Part shown: positions 1 through 6,814 of the stretch, one piece after another | Numbering within the stretch: position 1 is the stretch's first letter | Layout: each line of letters starts with the position of its first letter | Assembly: GCF_008641065.1 (NCBI RefSeq) | Contig: NZ_VTRS01000004.1 | Coordinates: forward strand, 182,307-246,306 | DNA length: 64,000 nt | Direction: 5' to 3' | Origin: Rhabdaerophilum calidifontis | GTDB lineage: Bacteria; Pseudomonadota; Alphaproteobacteria; Rhizobiales; Beijerinckiaceae | Program-made: the position numbers and the translations under genes | Notes under the pieces: generated by a model | What the model saw: the letters and a program-made list of their open reading frames with translations, nothing else | Told to the model about the DNA's origin: nothing | The model's database searches: none

Positions 1-225
1 TAGCGGCCTTTGCTGTCCATCCGGCCTTTCCTCCTGCTGGTCCGGCTGCGGCGCGGCAATGATGCGTCCCGCCGGCGCCGGCTGCTGCATGTTGCGGCGG
101 CGCGCCGCTGGGGCGCGTTCAACCGAATGGCGGAGCCGAATAGCAGGAATCCCCGCAAGCGCAATGCGGCCATCGGCGTAAATCGCGGAATATTCGTCGG
201 CAGGGTGAAGATCACAATCTGCCAT
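1..225 (-). CDS. N-terminal part of an unknown protein, cut by the window edge
   Basis: An open frame runs without a stop from an ATG at 225 down to base 1, giving at least 75 residues that begin MADCDLHPADEYSAIYADGR. A GAGAG stretch about 8 bases upstream of the ATG is a reasonable ribosome binding site, which is the main support for a real gene. After about residue 35 the protein becomes rich in Arg, Ala, Pro and Gln and looks disordered. I recognise no family. It follows hugZ by 51 bases on the same strand, so the two may be cotranscribed. The rest lies outside the window, so function cannot be judged. Confidence 0.45.
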   Translation of the reverse strand, partial: MADCDLHPADEYSAIYADGRIALAGIPAIRLRHSVERAPAARRRNMQQPAPAGRIIAAPQPDQQEERPDGQQRPL

Positions 226-276
226 ACAAGTATCTCTCAAGTATGGTGGCAAATCTCCCCTGCGATTGTCCGCCCG

Positions 277-1062
277 TTACATGGTCTGGCGCGCCTTTTC
301 CGCCAGCCGCTTCAGCGCGAGACGCAGACTCGCCGGATCGTCGAGCCGATCCGGAAAGTCGAGCCGCGCCACGCGGTCGCCCGCGACGAGATCGAGCCCA
401 TGCGGATCGAGGCCGGACGCGCGCCACGCACCCGGCGGCATGCCGCACAGGCGCGTGGCATAGAGGGCAAGCGCCTCGGCATGATCAGCATTGAGATGGG
501 CGACCGCCTCCGCCTCGAGTTCGGCGAAGGCCGAGCGGTCGGCGAGCGGTGACAGGATGAGCCCGGCATCGCCGTCGAAGGCGCGCGCAAAGCCGCCATT
601 GAGGTGCATCGTCTCCGGAACCAGACGGAAGAACGTGAAATCTGGAAGTTCGGCATAGAGCTTCGCCTTGGGTTGCCGGGCGAGGAAGCGCCGGCGGACC
701 ACGGGATCCTCCGCGCGCATCGCCCGGCATTGCAGGGTGAGCCGGGGATGGGCGAGCGGATCGCCCTTGCCGCCGCCGGCGAGCAGCAGCGAGCAGCGCG
801 GATCGGCGCCGAGATTGCCGGTATGCGCGGCCAGCCCCGAGATCAGGATCAGCGGCACGCCGTCGAGATCGGTCGCGACATTGGTGAGCGACACGAAGGG
901 CATGCCGCTCGCGCGGTCGAGCGTGCCCAGCGCGCCCGCGCGGATCGTGCGCAGTAGGGTGCGGCCCAGGGCCACGGGATCGAAATCCGCGGGCTGACGC
1001 GGGTCGCGCGCGGGCAGAATGCCCGGTTCAGGGCGGGTTTCACCGGGATTTTCAGCCATCAT
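277..1062 (-). CDS. HugZ-family / pyridoxamine-phosphate-oxidase-fold protein
   Basis: About 261 residues. The N-terminal two thirds is a split-barrel FMN-binding-like domain ([15 protein letters not shown], then a [17 protein letters not shown] strand), and the last third is the small C-terminal domain typical of HugZ proteins ([13 protein letters not shown]). HugZ homologues bind haem and some degrade it; others act as flavin-split-barrel proteins of unknown substrate. I placed the start at the ATG at 1062; an ATG follows directly at 1059 and another lies upstream at 1083. The gene is divergent from chvI, so its promoter lies in 1063-1204. Family assignment is good; haem oxygenase activity is inference. 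Confidence 0.8.
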   Translation of the reverse strand: MMAENPGETRPEPGILPARDPRQPADFDPVALGRTLLRTIRAGALGTLDRASGMPFVSLTNVATDLDGVPLILISGLAAHTGNLGADPRCSLLLAGGGKGDPLAHPRLTLQCRAMRAEDPVVRRRFLARQPKAKLYAELPDFTFFRLVPETMHLNGGFARAFDGDAGLILSPLADRSAFAELEAEAVAHLNADHAEALALYATRLCGMPPGAWRASGLDPHGLDLVAGDRVARLDFPDRLDDPASLRLALKRLAEKARQTM

Positions 1063-1114
1063 CGCGGAATCCGTCACGAGCATCGGCGCCGCCGCCACAA
1101 TTCGGCCTGTCTTT

Positions 1115-1124
1115 GTTCTAGAAC
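1115..1124. promoter_or_regulatory. 10-bp palindrome between hugZ and chvI
   Basis: GTTCTAGAAC is a perfect palindrome set in a short AT-richer stretch between the divergent hugZ and chvI starts. It could be a small operator, but it does not match the Irr/ICE-type iron box or the direct-repeat LexA site of alphaproteobacteria. Position is the only support. Confidence 0.2.
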
Positions 1125-1204
1125 TCGCGGCGATCCTTCCCATGGTAGGCGGAGGATGCGGCGCGCGCCAGAGGCGAAGCGGCGCCCAGCAGGAAGGACA
1201 TGCC

Positions 1205-1903
1205 ATGCCGACGATCGCGCTGGTCGATGATGACCGCAACATCCTGACTTCGGTCTCGATCGCGCTCGAGAATGAAGGGTTCCGCATCCAGAGCTATACC
1301 GACGGCGCCTCGGCGCTCGACGGGATCCGCCAGAACCCGCCCGATCTCGCGATCTTCGACATCAAGATGCCGCGCATGGACGGCATGGAATTGCTGCGCC
1401 GCCTCAGGCAGAAATCCGACCTGCCGGTGATCTTCCTAACCTCGAAGGACGAGGAGATCGACGAATTGTTCGGCCTCAAGATGGGCGCCGACGATTTCAT
1501 CCGGAAGCCGTTCTCGCAGCGCCTGCTCGTCGAGCGCGTCAAGGCGATCTTGCGCCGCGCCGGTGCCAAGGACCTGCCCGCGACCAAGGAGAGCGATGCC
1601 AAGGCGCTGGAGCGCGGTCAGCTCCGCATGGACCCCGAGCGTCATACCTGCACCTGGAAGGGCGAGCCGGTGACGCTGACGGTGACGGAATTCCTGATCC
1701 TGCAATCACTGGCGCAGCGCCCGGGCGTCGTGCGCAGCCGCAACGCGCTGATGGACGCGGCCTATGACGATCAGGTCTATGTCGACGATCGCACCATCGA
1801 CAGCCACATCAAGCGGCTGCGCAAGAAATTCAAGCAGGTCGACGACGAATTCGAGATGATCGAAACGCTTTATGGCGTAGGCTACCGTTTCAAGGAGGCC
1901 TGA
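1205..1903 (+). CDS. chvI: ChvI, OmpR-type response regulator
   Basis: A 232-residue response regulator of the envelope/acid stress two-component system (ChvG-ChvI, also ExoS-ChvI or BvrS-BvrR). The receiver domain is residues 1-115, with acidic residues at VDDD (7-10), phospho-acceptor Asp52 in [10 protein letters not shown] and the conserved Lys in IRKPF. The winged-helix DNA-binding domain is 130-232 and ends in [15 protein letters not shown] and YGVGYRF. The start at ATG 1205 gives the family's usual N-terminus and has AGGAAGGA just upstream; an open frame continues upstream to 1019 but is not homologous. chvG follows after 40 bases. Confidence 0.95.
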   Translation: MPTIALVDDDRNILTSVSIALENEGFRIQSYTDGASALDGIRQNPPDLAIFDIKMPRMDGMELLRRLRQKSDLPVIFLTSKDEEIDELFGLKMGADDFIRKPFSQRLLVERVKAILRRAGAKDLPATKESDAKALERGQLRMDPERHTCTWKGEPVTLTVTEFLILQSLAQRPGVVRSRNALMDAAYDDQVYVDDRTIDSHIKRLRKKFKQVDDEFEMIETLYGVGYRFKEA

Positions 1904-1943
1904 GACCCGGCCGCTGCCGGAACGCCATTCGGGAGACGCTCGC

Positions 1944-3743
1944 GTGCTCGATCGAACGCCGCCGCCACGCGACGATGCCGGCGAGATGCCCCGCCGGCTT
2001 GGGTCGCGCGCGGTTCTGCGCCGGGTGCTGACGCCGCTGCGGCGCGGCCTGACGCGCCGGCTCTCGTCGAGCCTCACGCGGCGCATCGCCTTCCTCAATC
2101 TCGCCGGGCTCGCGGCGCTGTTCCTCGGCTTCCTGTGGCTCAACCAGACGCGCGTGGGCGTCATCGATGCCCGCAGCCAATCGCTCTCGCTTCAGGCCGA
2201 GATCATCGCCGCGGCGATCGCCAGCGCCTCGAACACCGAGAGCGGGACCCTGACGCTCGACCCCGATGCGCTGCTCCGCCAGCAGCTCGTGGAGCCGCAG
2301 CCGCGCGACGACCAGGCGATGAACTGGATCGAATTCTCCATCAACCCCGCGCGCGTGGCGCCGATCCTCAAGCGGCTCGTGACGCCGACCCGCACCCGCG
2401 CCCGCGTCTACGACCGCGATGGGCTGCTGCTGCTCGACACCCGCGCCTTCTACAATCCCGGGGATTTCCTTGAACCGCGCCCCGTGCCGAAGGAAGACGA
2501 GGCGCTGACGCTGTTCAGCCGCACCTGGAACGCGGTGCGCCAACGTTTCGGCCGGGTCGACATCACCCAGCCGGAAGTCGGGCCGAGCGGCCAGACGACC
2601 ACCGAGGTCAAGCGCGCGCTGGCGGGACAGCCGATCACGCTGGTTCGCGTCACCGCCGACGGGCAGACCATCGTCTTTGCCGCAAGCCCGATCCAGCGCA
2701 GCAATGTCGTGCGCGGCGTGCTGCTGCTCTCGACCCAGGAAGGCGATGTCGACCGCGTGATCGCCGAAGAGCGCTGGGGCTTCATCCTCGTGTTCCTGAT
2801 CGCCTCCGGCGTGATGCTGGTGCTCTCGATCCTGCTCGCCGGCACGATCGCCGAGCCGGTGCGGCGGCTGTCGGAAGCGGCGGACCGCGTGCGCCGCGGC
2901 ACCCGCAAGCGCGAGGAGATCCCCGATTTCTCGAACCGCTCGGACGAGATTGGCCAGCTCTCCGTTTCGCTCCGCGACATGACGCAGGCGCTCTACCAGC
3001 GCATCGAGGCGATCGAGCGTTTCGCCGCCGATGTCGCGCACGAGCTGAAGAACCCGCTCACCTCGCTGCGCAGCGCCGTCGAGACCCTGCCGCTCGCGAA
3101 GACCCCGGAAAGCCGCGCGCGGCTCAACGAGGTCATCCTGCACGATGTGCGGCGCCTCGACCGGCTGATCACCGATATTTCCGATGCCTCGCGGCTCGAC
3201 GCCGAACTCCAGCGCGACGAGGCGCGGCCGGTCGAGATCCGCGCGCTGATCGGCACCGTCATCGGCATGCGCAACGATCTCCTCAAGCCCGGCGAGACAC
3301 CGATCAAGGTTGCCCCCAGCCTGGCGGCGGATGCGGCCCGGCCGCTCGTCGTGCTCGGGCATGACAGCCGGCTCGTCCAGGTCCTCACCAATCTGATCGA
3401 CAACGCGCAATCCTTCTCTCCGCCCGGCGCGCCGGTGCGCGTCACCTGCCGACAGGCGGGCAACGCCGTCGCCATCACGGTCGAGGATCAGGGGCCCGGC
3501 ATCCCGGAACACGCGCTGGAGCGCATCTTCGAGCGCTTCTACACCGATAGGCCGGATCATGGCTTCGGCCAGAATTCCGGGCTTGGCCTGTCGATCTCCA
3601 AGCAGATCGTCGAGGCCCATCGCGGCACCATCCGGGCGGAGAACATCCTCGACGCCGCGGGCAACCGGCGCGGTGCGCGCTTCATCGTGCTGCTGCCGCT
3701 GGTTCCGCCCGCACGCATGCCGGGGGCCGGCCTCGAACGATGA
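1944..3743 (+). CDS. chvG: ChvG, envelope-stress sensor histidine kinase
   Basis: A 599-residue inner-membrane kinase that pairs with ChvI. Membrane segments lie near residues 48-67 and 279-300 and bracket a periplasmic sensor region of about 210 residues. HAMP follows (301-355), then the dimerisation helix with His366 in VAHELKNPLTSLRSA and an ATPase domain with TNLIDNAQSFS, DQGPGIP and GLGLSISKQIVEAHRG. The start is GTG at 1944, with GGGAGA seven bases upstream. The stop overlaps the hprK start (ATGA), so stress signalling and the phosphotransferase branch are translationally linked, as in other Hyphomicrobiales. Confidence 0.95.
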   Translation: MLDRTPPPRDDAGEMPRRLGSRAVLRRVLTPLRRGLTRRLSSSLTRRIAFLNLAGLAALFLGFLWLNQTRVGVIDARSQSLSLQAEIIAAAIASASNTESGTLTLDPDALLRQQLVEPQPRDDQAMNWIEFSINPARVAPILKRLVTPTRTRARVYDRDGLLLLDTRAFYNPGDFLEPRPVPKEDEALTLFSRTWNAVRQRFGRVDITQPEVGPSGQTTTEVKRALAGQPITLVRVTADGQTIVFAASPIQRSNVVRGVLLLSTQEGDVDRVIAEERWGFILVFLIASGVMLVLSILLAGTIAEPVRRLSEAADRVRRGTRKREEIPDFSNRSDEIGQLSVSLRDMTQALYQRIEAIERFAADVAHELKNPLTSLRSAVETLPLAKTPESRARLNEVILHDVRRLDRLITDISDASRLDAELQRDEARPVEIRALIGTVIGMRNDLLKPGETPIKVAPSLAADAARPLVVLGHDSRLVQVLTNLIDNAQSFSPPGAPVRVTCRQAGNAVAITVEDQGPGIPEHALERIFERFYTDRPDHGFGQNSGLGLSISKQIVEAHRGTIRAENILDAAGNRRGARFIVLLPLVPPARMPGAGLER

Positions 3744-4174
3744 GCCGCGCGATCCATGCCACCGCGCTCGTCATCGGGGAAAAGGCGCTCCTGCTGCTCG
3801 GCGAATCTGGCACCGGCAAGAGCGCACTGGCCGAGCGGCTGATCGCCGAGGCCCGCGCCGAGGGGCGCTTCGCCCGGCTCGTCGGCGATGATCGCATCCT
3901 GCTGCGCGCCGAGGGCGGGCGGCTGCTGGCCGCTCCCCATCCCGCGATCACGGGCCGGATCGAACGGCGCGGCCTCGGCATCGGCACCACGGAGTGGCTC
4001 GGGGCTGCGGTCGTCGCGCTCGCGGTGACGATCGAGCCCAATCCGCCGCGACTGCCGGAGCCGGAGACGGAAACGCTGGAACTCGAAGGCATCCGCCTGC
4101 CCCGGCTGGCCCTGCGCGCGGATCGCGACCTCGCCGCCCGCGCCCATCTTGTTCTCGGCCGGCTCAGGGATTAG
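3740..4174 (+). CDS. hprK: HprK, short HPr kinase/phosphorylase
   Basis: A 144-residue protein matching only the catalytic C-terminal half of Firmicute HprK, which is the normal alphaproteobacterial form. The P-loop GESGTGKS is at residues 20-27, and the LVGDDR and GRIERRGLGI motifs follow. It phosphorylates HPr on a serine and tunes the regulatory phosphotransferase chain. Its ATG overlaps the chvG stop by four bases. The EIIA and HPr genes follow after 148 bases, so all three PTS partners sit together. Confidence 0.93.
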   Translation: MSRAIHATALVIGEKALLLLGESGTGKSALAERLIAEARAEGRFARLVGDDRILLRAEGGRLLAAPHPAITGRIERRGLGIGTTEWLGAAVVALAVTIEPNPPRLPEPETETLELEGIRLPRLALRADRDLAARAHLVLGRLRD

Positions 4175-4177
4175 TTT

Positions 4178-4208
4178 TTGCGAATGCGAAAAAATTGCGG
4201 GTTCGCAA
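4178..4208. repeat. Spaced inverted repeat before the EIIA gene
   Basis: TTGCGAA at 4178-4184 and TTCGCAA at 4202-4208 form a perfect 7-bp inverted repeat with a 17-base AT-rich spacer (a run of six A). It begins four bases after the hprK stop, within the 148-base gap before the EIIA gene. It could be a weak terminator or an operator for the EIIA-HPr genes; no consensus is recognised. Confidence 0.3.
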
Positions 4209-4322
4209 CCGGTTTCGCTTGCCAAGGGCGCGTGGCTCGACAAAATGCGCCCCCTGCGGTGGTGCCTGGCGCGCCGCCCTGCTCCCCGGCCTGAGGGATG
4301 CGAAAGGTAGCGGTATCGATCG

Positions 4323-4724
4323 ATGATCGGTCTGGTCTTGGTCAGCCACGGTCAACTCGCCACGGAATTCCGGGCGGCCATGGAGCATGTCGTCGGGCGC
4401 CAGCAGCAGATCGCCGTGATCTGCATCGGCCCCGAGGACGACATGGACGCGCGTCGTGGCGAGATCATGGCGGCGATCCGCCAGGTCGATAGCGGATCGG
4501 GCGTCGTGGTCCTGACCGACATGTTTGGCGGCACCCCTTCCAATCTTGCGATCTCGGCGATGAACGGCGCCAATGTCGAGGTGATCGCCGGCATCAACCT
4601 GCCGATGCTCGTCAAGCTCGCGAAGGTGCGCGAAACCTGCCCGCTTGCCGATGCCGTCGTCCACGCGCAGGATGCCGGGCGCAAATACATCAATGTCGCG
4701 AGCCATATCCTTGCCGGCCGCTGA
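4323..4724 (+). CDS. PTS EIIA component of the mannose family
   Basis: A 133-residue EIIA(Man) domain protein. The phosphorylated His is residue 9 in LVSHGQLA, and the FGGTPSNLA loop near residues 64-72 is family-typical. No EIIB or EIIC gene is present, so it should be a regulatory phosphate acceptor rather than part of a sugar importer, as known in rhizobia and Brucella. It lies between hprK and the HPr gene on the same strand, with HPr 37 bases downstream. Confidence 0.92.
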   Translation: MIGLVLVSHGQLATEFRAAMEHVVGRQQQIAVICIGPEDDMDARRGEIMAAIRQVDSGSGVVVLTDMFGGTPSNLAISAMNGANVEVIAGINLPMLVKLAKVRETCPLADAVVHAQDAGRKYINVASHILAGR

Positions 4725-4761
4725 GGCCGCGCCGGCCGCGAGACAGGACGGGCCAGCCATC

Positions 4762-5082
4762 ATGGACAACCCCCTCGACCAGCCCTGCCCGCCCCCGCCC
4801 GTGGTCGACGGCGCGCTGGTGCGCGAATTGCCGATCATCAACCGGAAAGGGCTCCACGCGCGCGCCTCGGCGAAATTCGTCCAGTGCTGTGAAGGGTTCG
4901 AGGCTGAGATCCGCGTCACCCGCTGCGGCGAGACGGTGGGCGGAACCTCGATCATGGGGCTGCTGACGCTGGCCGCCGCGCAGGGCACGACCGTTTCGGT
5001 CTCGGCGCTCGGCCCGCAGGCGAAGGAAGCGCTCGACGCCCTCGAAGCCCTGCTCGGCAACCGTTTCGGCGAGGACGAATAG
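4762..5082 (+). CDS. HPr phosphocarrier protein
   Basis: A 106-residue HPr. His32 in [11 protein letters not shown] is the phospho-relay residue, and Ser63 in [12 protein letters not shown] is the residue HprK would phosphorylate. The first 18 residues are a proline-rich extension (DQPCPPPP) not seen in compact HPr proteins. ATG 4762 was chosen because the upstream part of the open frame overlaps the EIIA gene. Together with HprK and EIIA it makes a regulatory phosphotransferase branch; EI is not in the window. Confidence 0.92.
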   Translation: MDNPLDQPCPPPPVVDGALVRELPIINRKGLHARASAKFVQCCEGFEAEIRVTRCGETVGGTSIMGLLTLAAAQGTTVSVSALGPQAKEALDALEALLGNRFGEDE

Positions 5083-5103
5083 GCGGCGGCATTCCTGCCA
5101 CTC

Positions 5104-5125
5104 GATATAAAGAAATCTTTATATC
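5104..5125. promoter_or_regulatory. 22-bp AT-rich palindrome upstream of ahcY (SahR-like operator)
   Basis: GATATAAAGA, two A, then TCTTTATATC: ten perfectly paired bases per arm, in a genome near 70% G+C. A further half-site (ATATCTTTAT) overlaps its right edge. It lies 104 bases before the ahcY ATG. ArsR-family SahR regulators control ahcY in Proteobacteria through AT-rich palindromes, so an SAH-responsive operator is the likeliest reading; the regulator gene is not in the window. Confidence 0.55.
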
Positions 5126-5228
5126 TTTATTGCCTGACTGCGACTTCTCTGCTAACGAGCGGCCCGATCCGCCGTGCGAAGGCGGGCATGACCCGGCGCA
5201 AACGGCGCGGGCAGCATTCGAGGGTTCC

Positions 5229-6623
5229 ATGGATTATATCGTCAAGGACATCAGCCTTGCCGCGTTCGGCCGCAAGGAGATCGAACTCGCCGAAACCGAA
5301 ATGCCGGGGCTGATGGCCATCCGCGCAGAATATGGTCCGAAGCAGCCGCTGAAGGGCGCGCGCATCGCCGGCTCGCTGCACATGACGATCCAGACCGCGG
5401 TGCTGATCGAGACGCTGAAGGCGCTCGGCGCCGATATCCGCTGGGTCTCGTGCAACATCTTCTCGACGCAGGACCATGCCGCCGCCGCCATCGCCGCCGC
5501 CGGCATCCCGGTCTTCGCCTACAAGGGCGAGACGCTCAAGGAATACTGGGATTACACCGCAAAGCTCTTCGACTGGCATGGCGGCGGCGTGCCGAACATG
5601 ATCCTCGACGACGGCGGCGACGCGACGATGCTCGTCCATTACGGGCTGCGCGCCGAGCAGGGCGACACGGGCTTTCTCGCCAAGCCGGGCTCGGAGGAGG
5701 AGGAGATCTTCTTCGCGCTCATCACGCGGCTTCTCGCCGAGAAGCCGAAGGGCTGGTTCGCCGAGATTGCCCGGTCGATCCGCGGCGTCTCCGAGGAGAC
5801 GACCACCGGCGTGCACCGGCTCTACAAGCTCGCGGAGGAGGGCAAGCTGCTCTTCCCGGCGATCAACGTGAACGACAGCGTCACCAAGTCTAAATTCGAC
5901 AATCTCTATGGCTGCCGTGAATCGCTCGTCGACGCGCTGCGCCGCGGCACAGACGTGATGATGGCCGGAAAGGTCGCCTTCGTCGCCGGCTTCGGCGATG
6001 TCGGCAAGGGCTCCGCCGCCTCGCTGCGCCAGGCCGGCGCACGCGTCATCGTCTCGGAGGTCGACCCGATCTGCGCGCTGCAGGCGGCGATGGAAGGCTA
6101 TGAGGTCACCACCATCGAGGACGCGCTGCCGCGCGCGGACATCTATGTCACCGCCACCGGCAACAAGGACATCATCACTGTCGACCACATGCGACAGATG
6201 AAGGACCGGGCAATCGTCTGCAATATCGGCCATTTCGACAACGAGATCCAGGTCTCGGGCCTGAAGAACTTCAAATGGACGAACATCAAGCCGCAGGTGG
6301 ACGAGATCGAGTTCCCCGCCGGCAACCGCATCATCCTTCTGTCGGAGGGCCGCCTCGTCAATCTCGGCAACGCGATGGGGCACCCCTCGTTCGTGATGTC
6401 TTCCTCCTTCTCGAACCAGACGCTGGCGCAGATCGAACTCTGGGCCAATCCCGGAAAATACGAGAAGAAGGTCTACACGCTGCCGAAATTCCTCGACGAG
6501 AAGGTCGCGGCGCTCCATCTCGCCAAGCTCGGCGTCAAGCTGACCAAGATGACGAAGGAGCAGGCGGATTACATCGGTGTGCCAGAGGCCGGCCCCTACA
6601 AGCCGGATCATTACCGCTATTGA
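5229..6623 (+). CDS. ahcY: Adenosylhomocysteinase (SAH hydrolase)
   Basis: A 464-residue enzyme that splits S-adenosylhomocysteine into homocysteine and adenosine, keeping cellular methylation going. Visible features are [15 protein letters not shown] near residue 80, the NAD-binding glycine loop [11 protein letters not shown], and the C-terminal [10 protein letters not shown] ending that donates Lys and Tyr across the dimer. ATG 5229 is chosen because MDYIVKDI is the family N-terminus; an earlier in-frame ATG at 5130 would add 33 non-conserved residues. It sits behind the palindrome at 5104-5125. Confidence 0.97.
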   Translation: MDYIVKDISLAAFGRKEIELAETEMPGLMAIRAEYGPKQPLKGARIAGSLHMTIQTAVLIETLKALGADIRWVSCNIFSTQDHAAAAIAAAGIPVFAYKGETLKEYWDYTAKLFDWHGGGVPNMILDDGGDATMLVHYGLRAEQGDTGFLAKPGSEEEEIFFALITRLLAEKPKGWFAEIARSIRGVSEETTTGVHRLYKLAEEGKLLFPAINVNDSVTKSKFDNLYGCRESLVDALRRGTDVMMAGKVAFVAGFGDVGKGSAASLRQAGARVIVSEVDPICALQAAMEGYEVTTIEDALPRADIYVTATGNKDIITVDHMRQMKDRAIVCNIGHFDNEIQVSGLKNFKWTNIKPQVDEIEFPAGNRIILLSEGRLVNLGNAMGHPSFVMSSSFSNQTLAQIELWANPGKYEKKVYTLPKFLDEKVAALHLAKLGVKLTKMTKEQADYIGVPEAGPYKPDHYRY

Positions 6624-6683
6624 GCACGGGCCGGCCCGCAGCCGGCGCCGAACATGCCAGCGCGTCCGGGAAACCGGGCGCGC

Positions 6684-6698
6684 TTAATTGTTTGCTAA
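6684..6698 (+). promoter_or_regulatory. CtrA-like box upstream of the divL-like gene
   Basis: TTAA, seven bases, then CTAA, followed by CC: one mismatch from the CtrA full site TTAA-N7-TTAA. It lies about 115 bases before the divL-like start. A TTATAT at 6726-6731 could be the -10 element, placing the box just upstream of a weak -35. DivL acts in the CtrA phosphorelay, which makes feedback control plausible. Confidence 0.35.
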
Positions 6699-6814
6699 CC
6701 ACTTCCTGCCGGAGTCTGGCGCTGGTTATATGCGCTCCGGCTCCCGAACCTGCGGTGATTCGCAGAGCGGAGCGAGGTCGCGCGTTGAGGCGGAATGCGC
6801 GAGGAGGCCCGGAC

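Noticed and set aside
1019..1204. Longer N-terminus for ChvI
   Set aside because: The frame is open upstream but the added 62 residues are not receiver-like, overlap the hugZ start region, and ATG 1205 has a good ribosome binding site.
5126..5228. SAH riboswitch in the ahcY leader
   Set aside because: CTGCGAC and AAACGGCGC fragments resemble parts of the SAH-riboswitch consensus, but order, spacing and the P1/P2 stems do not fit. The hairpins seen are simple GC stems.
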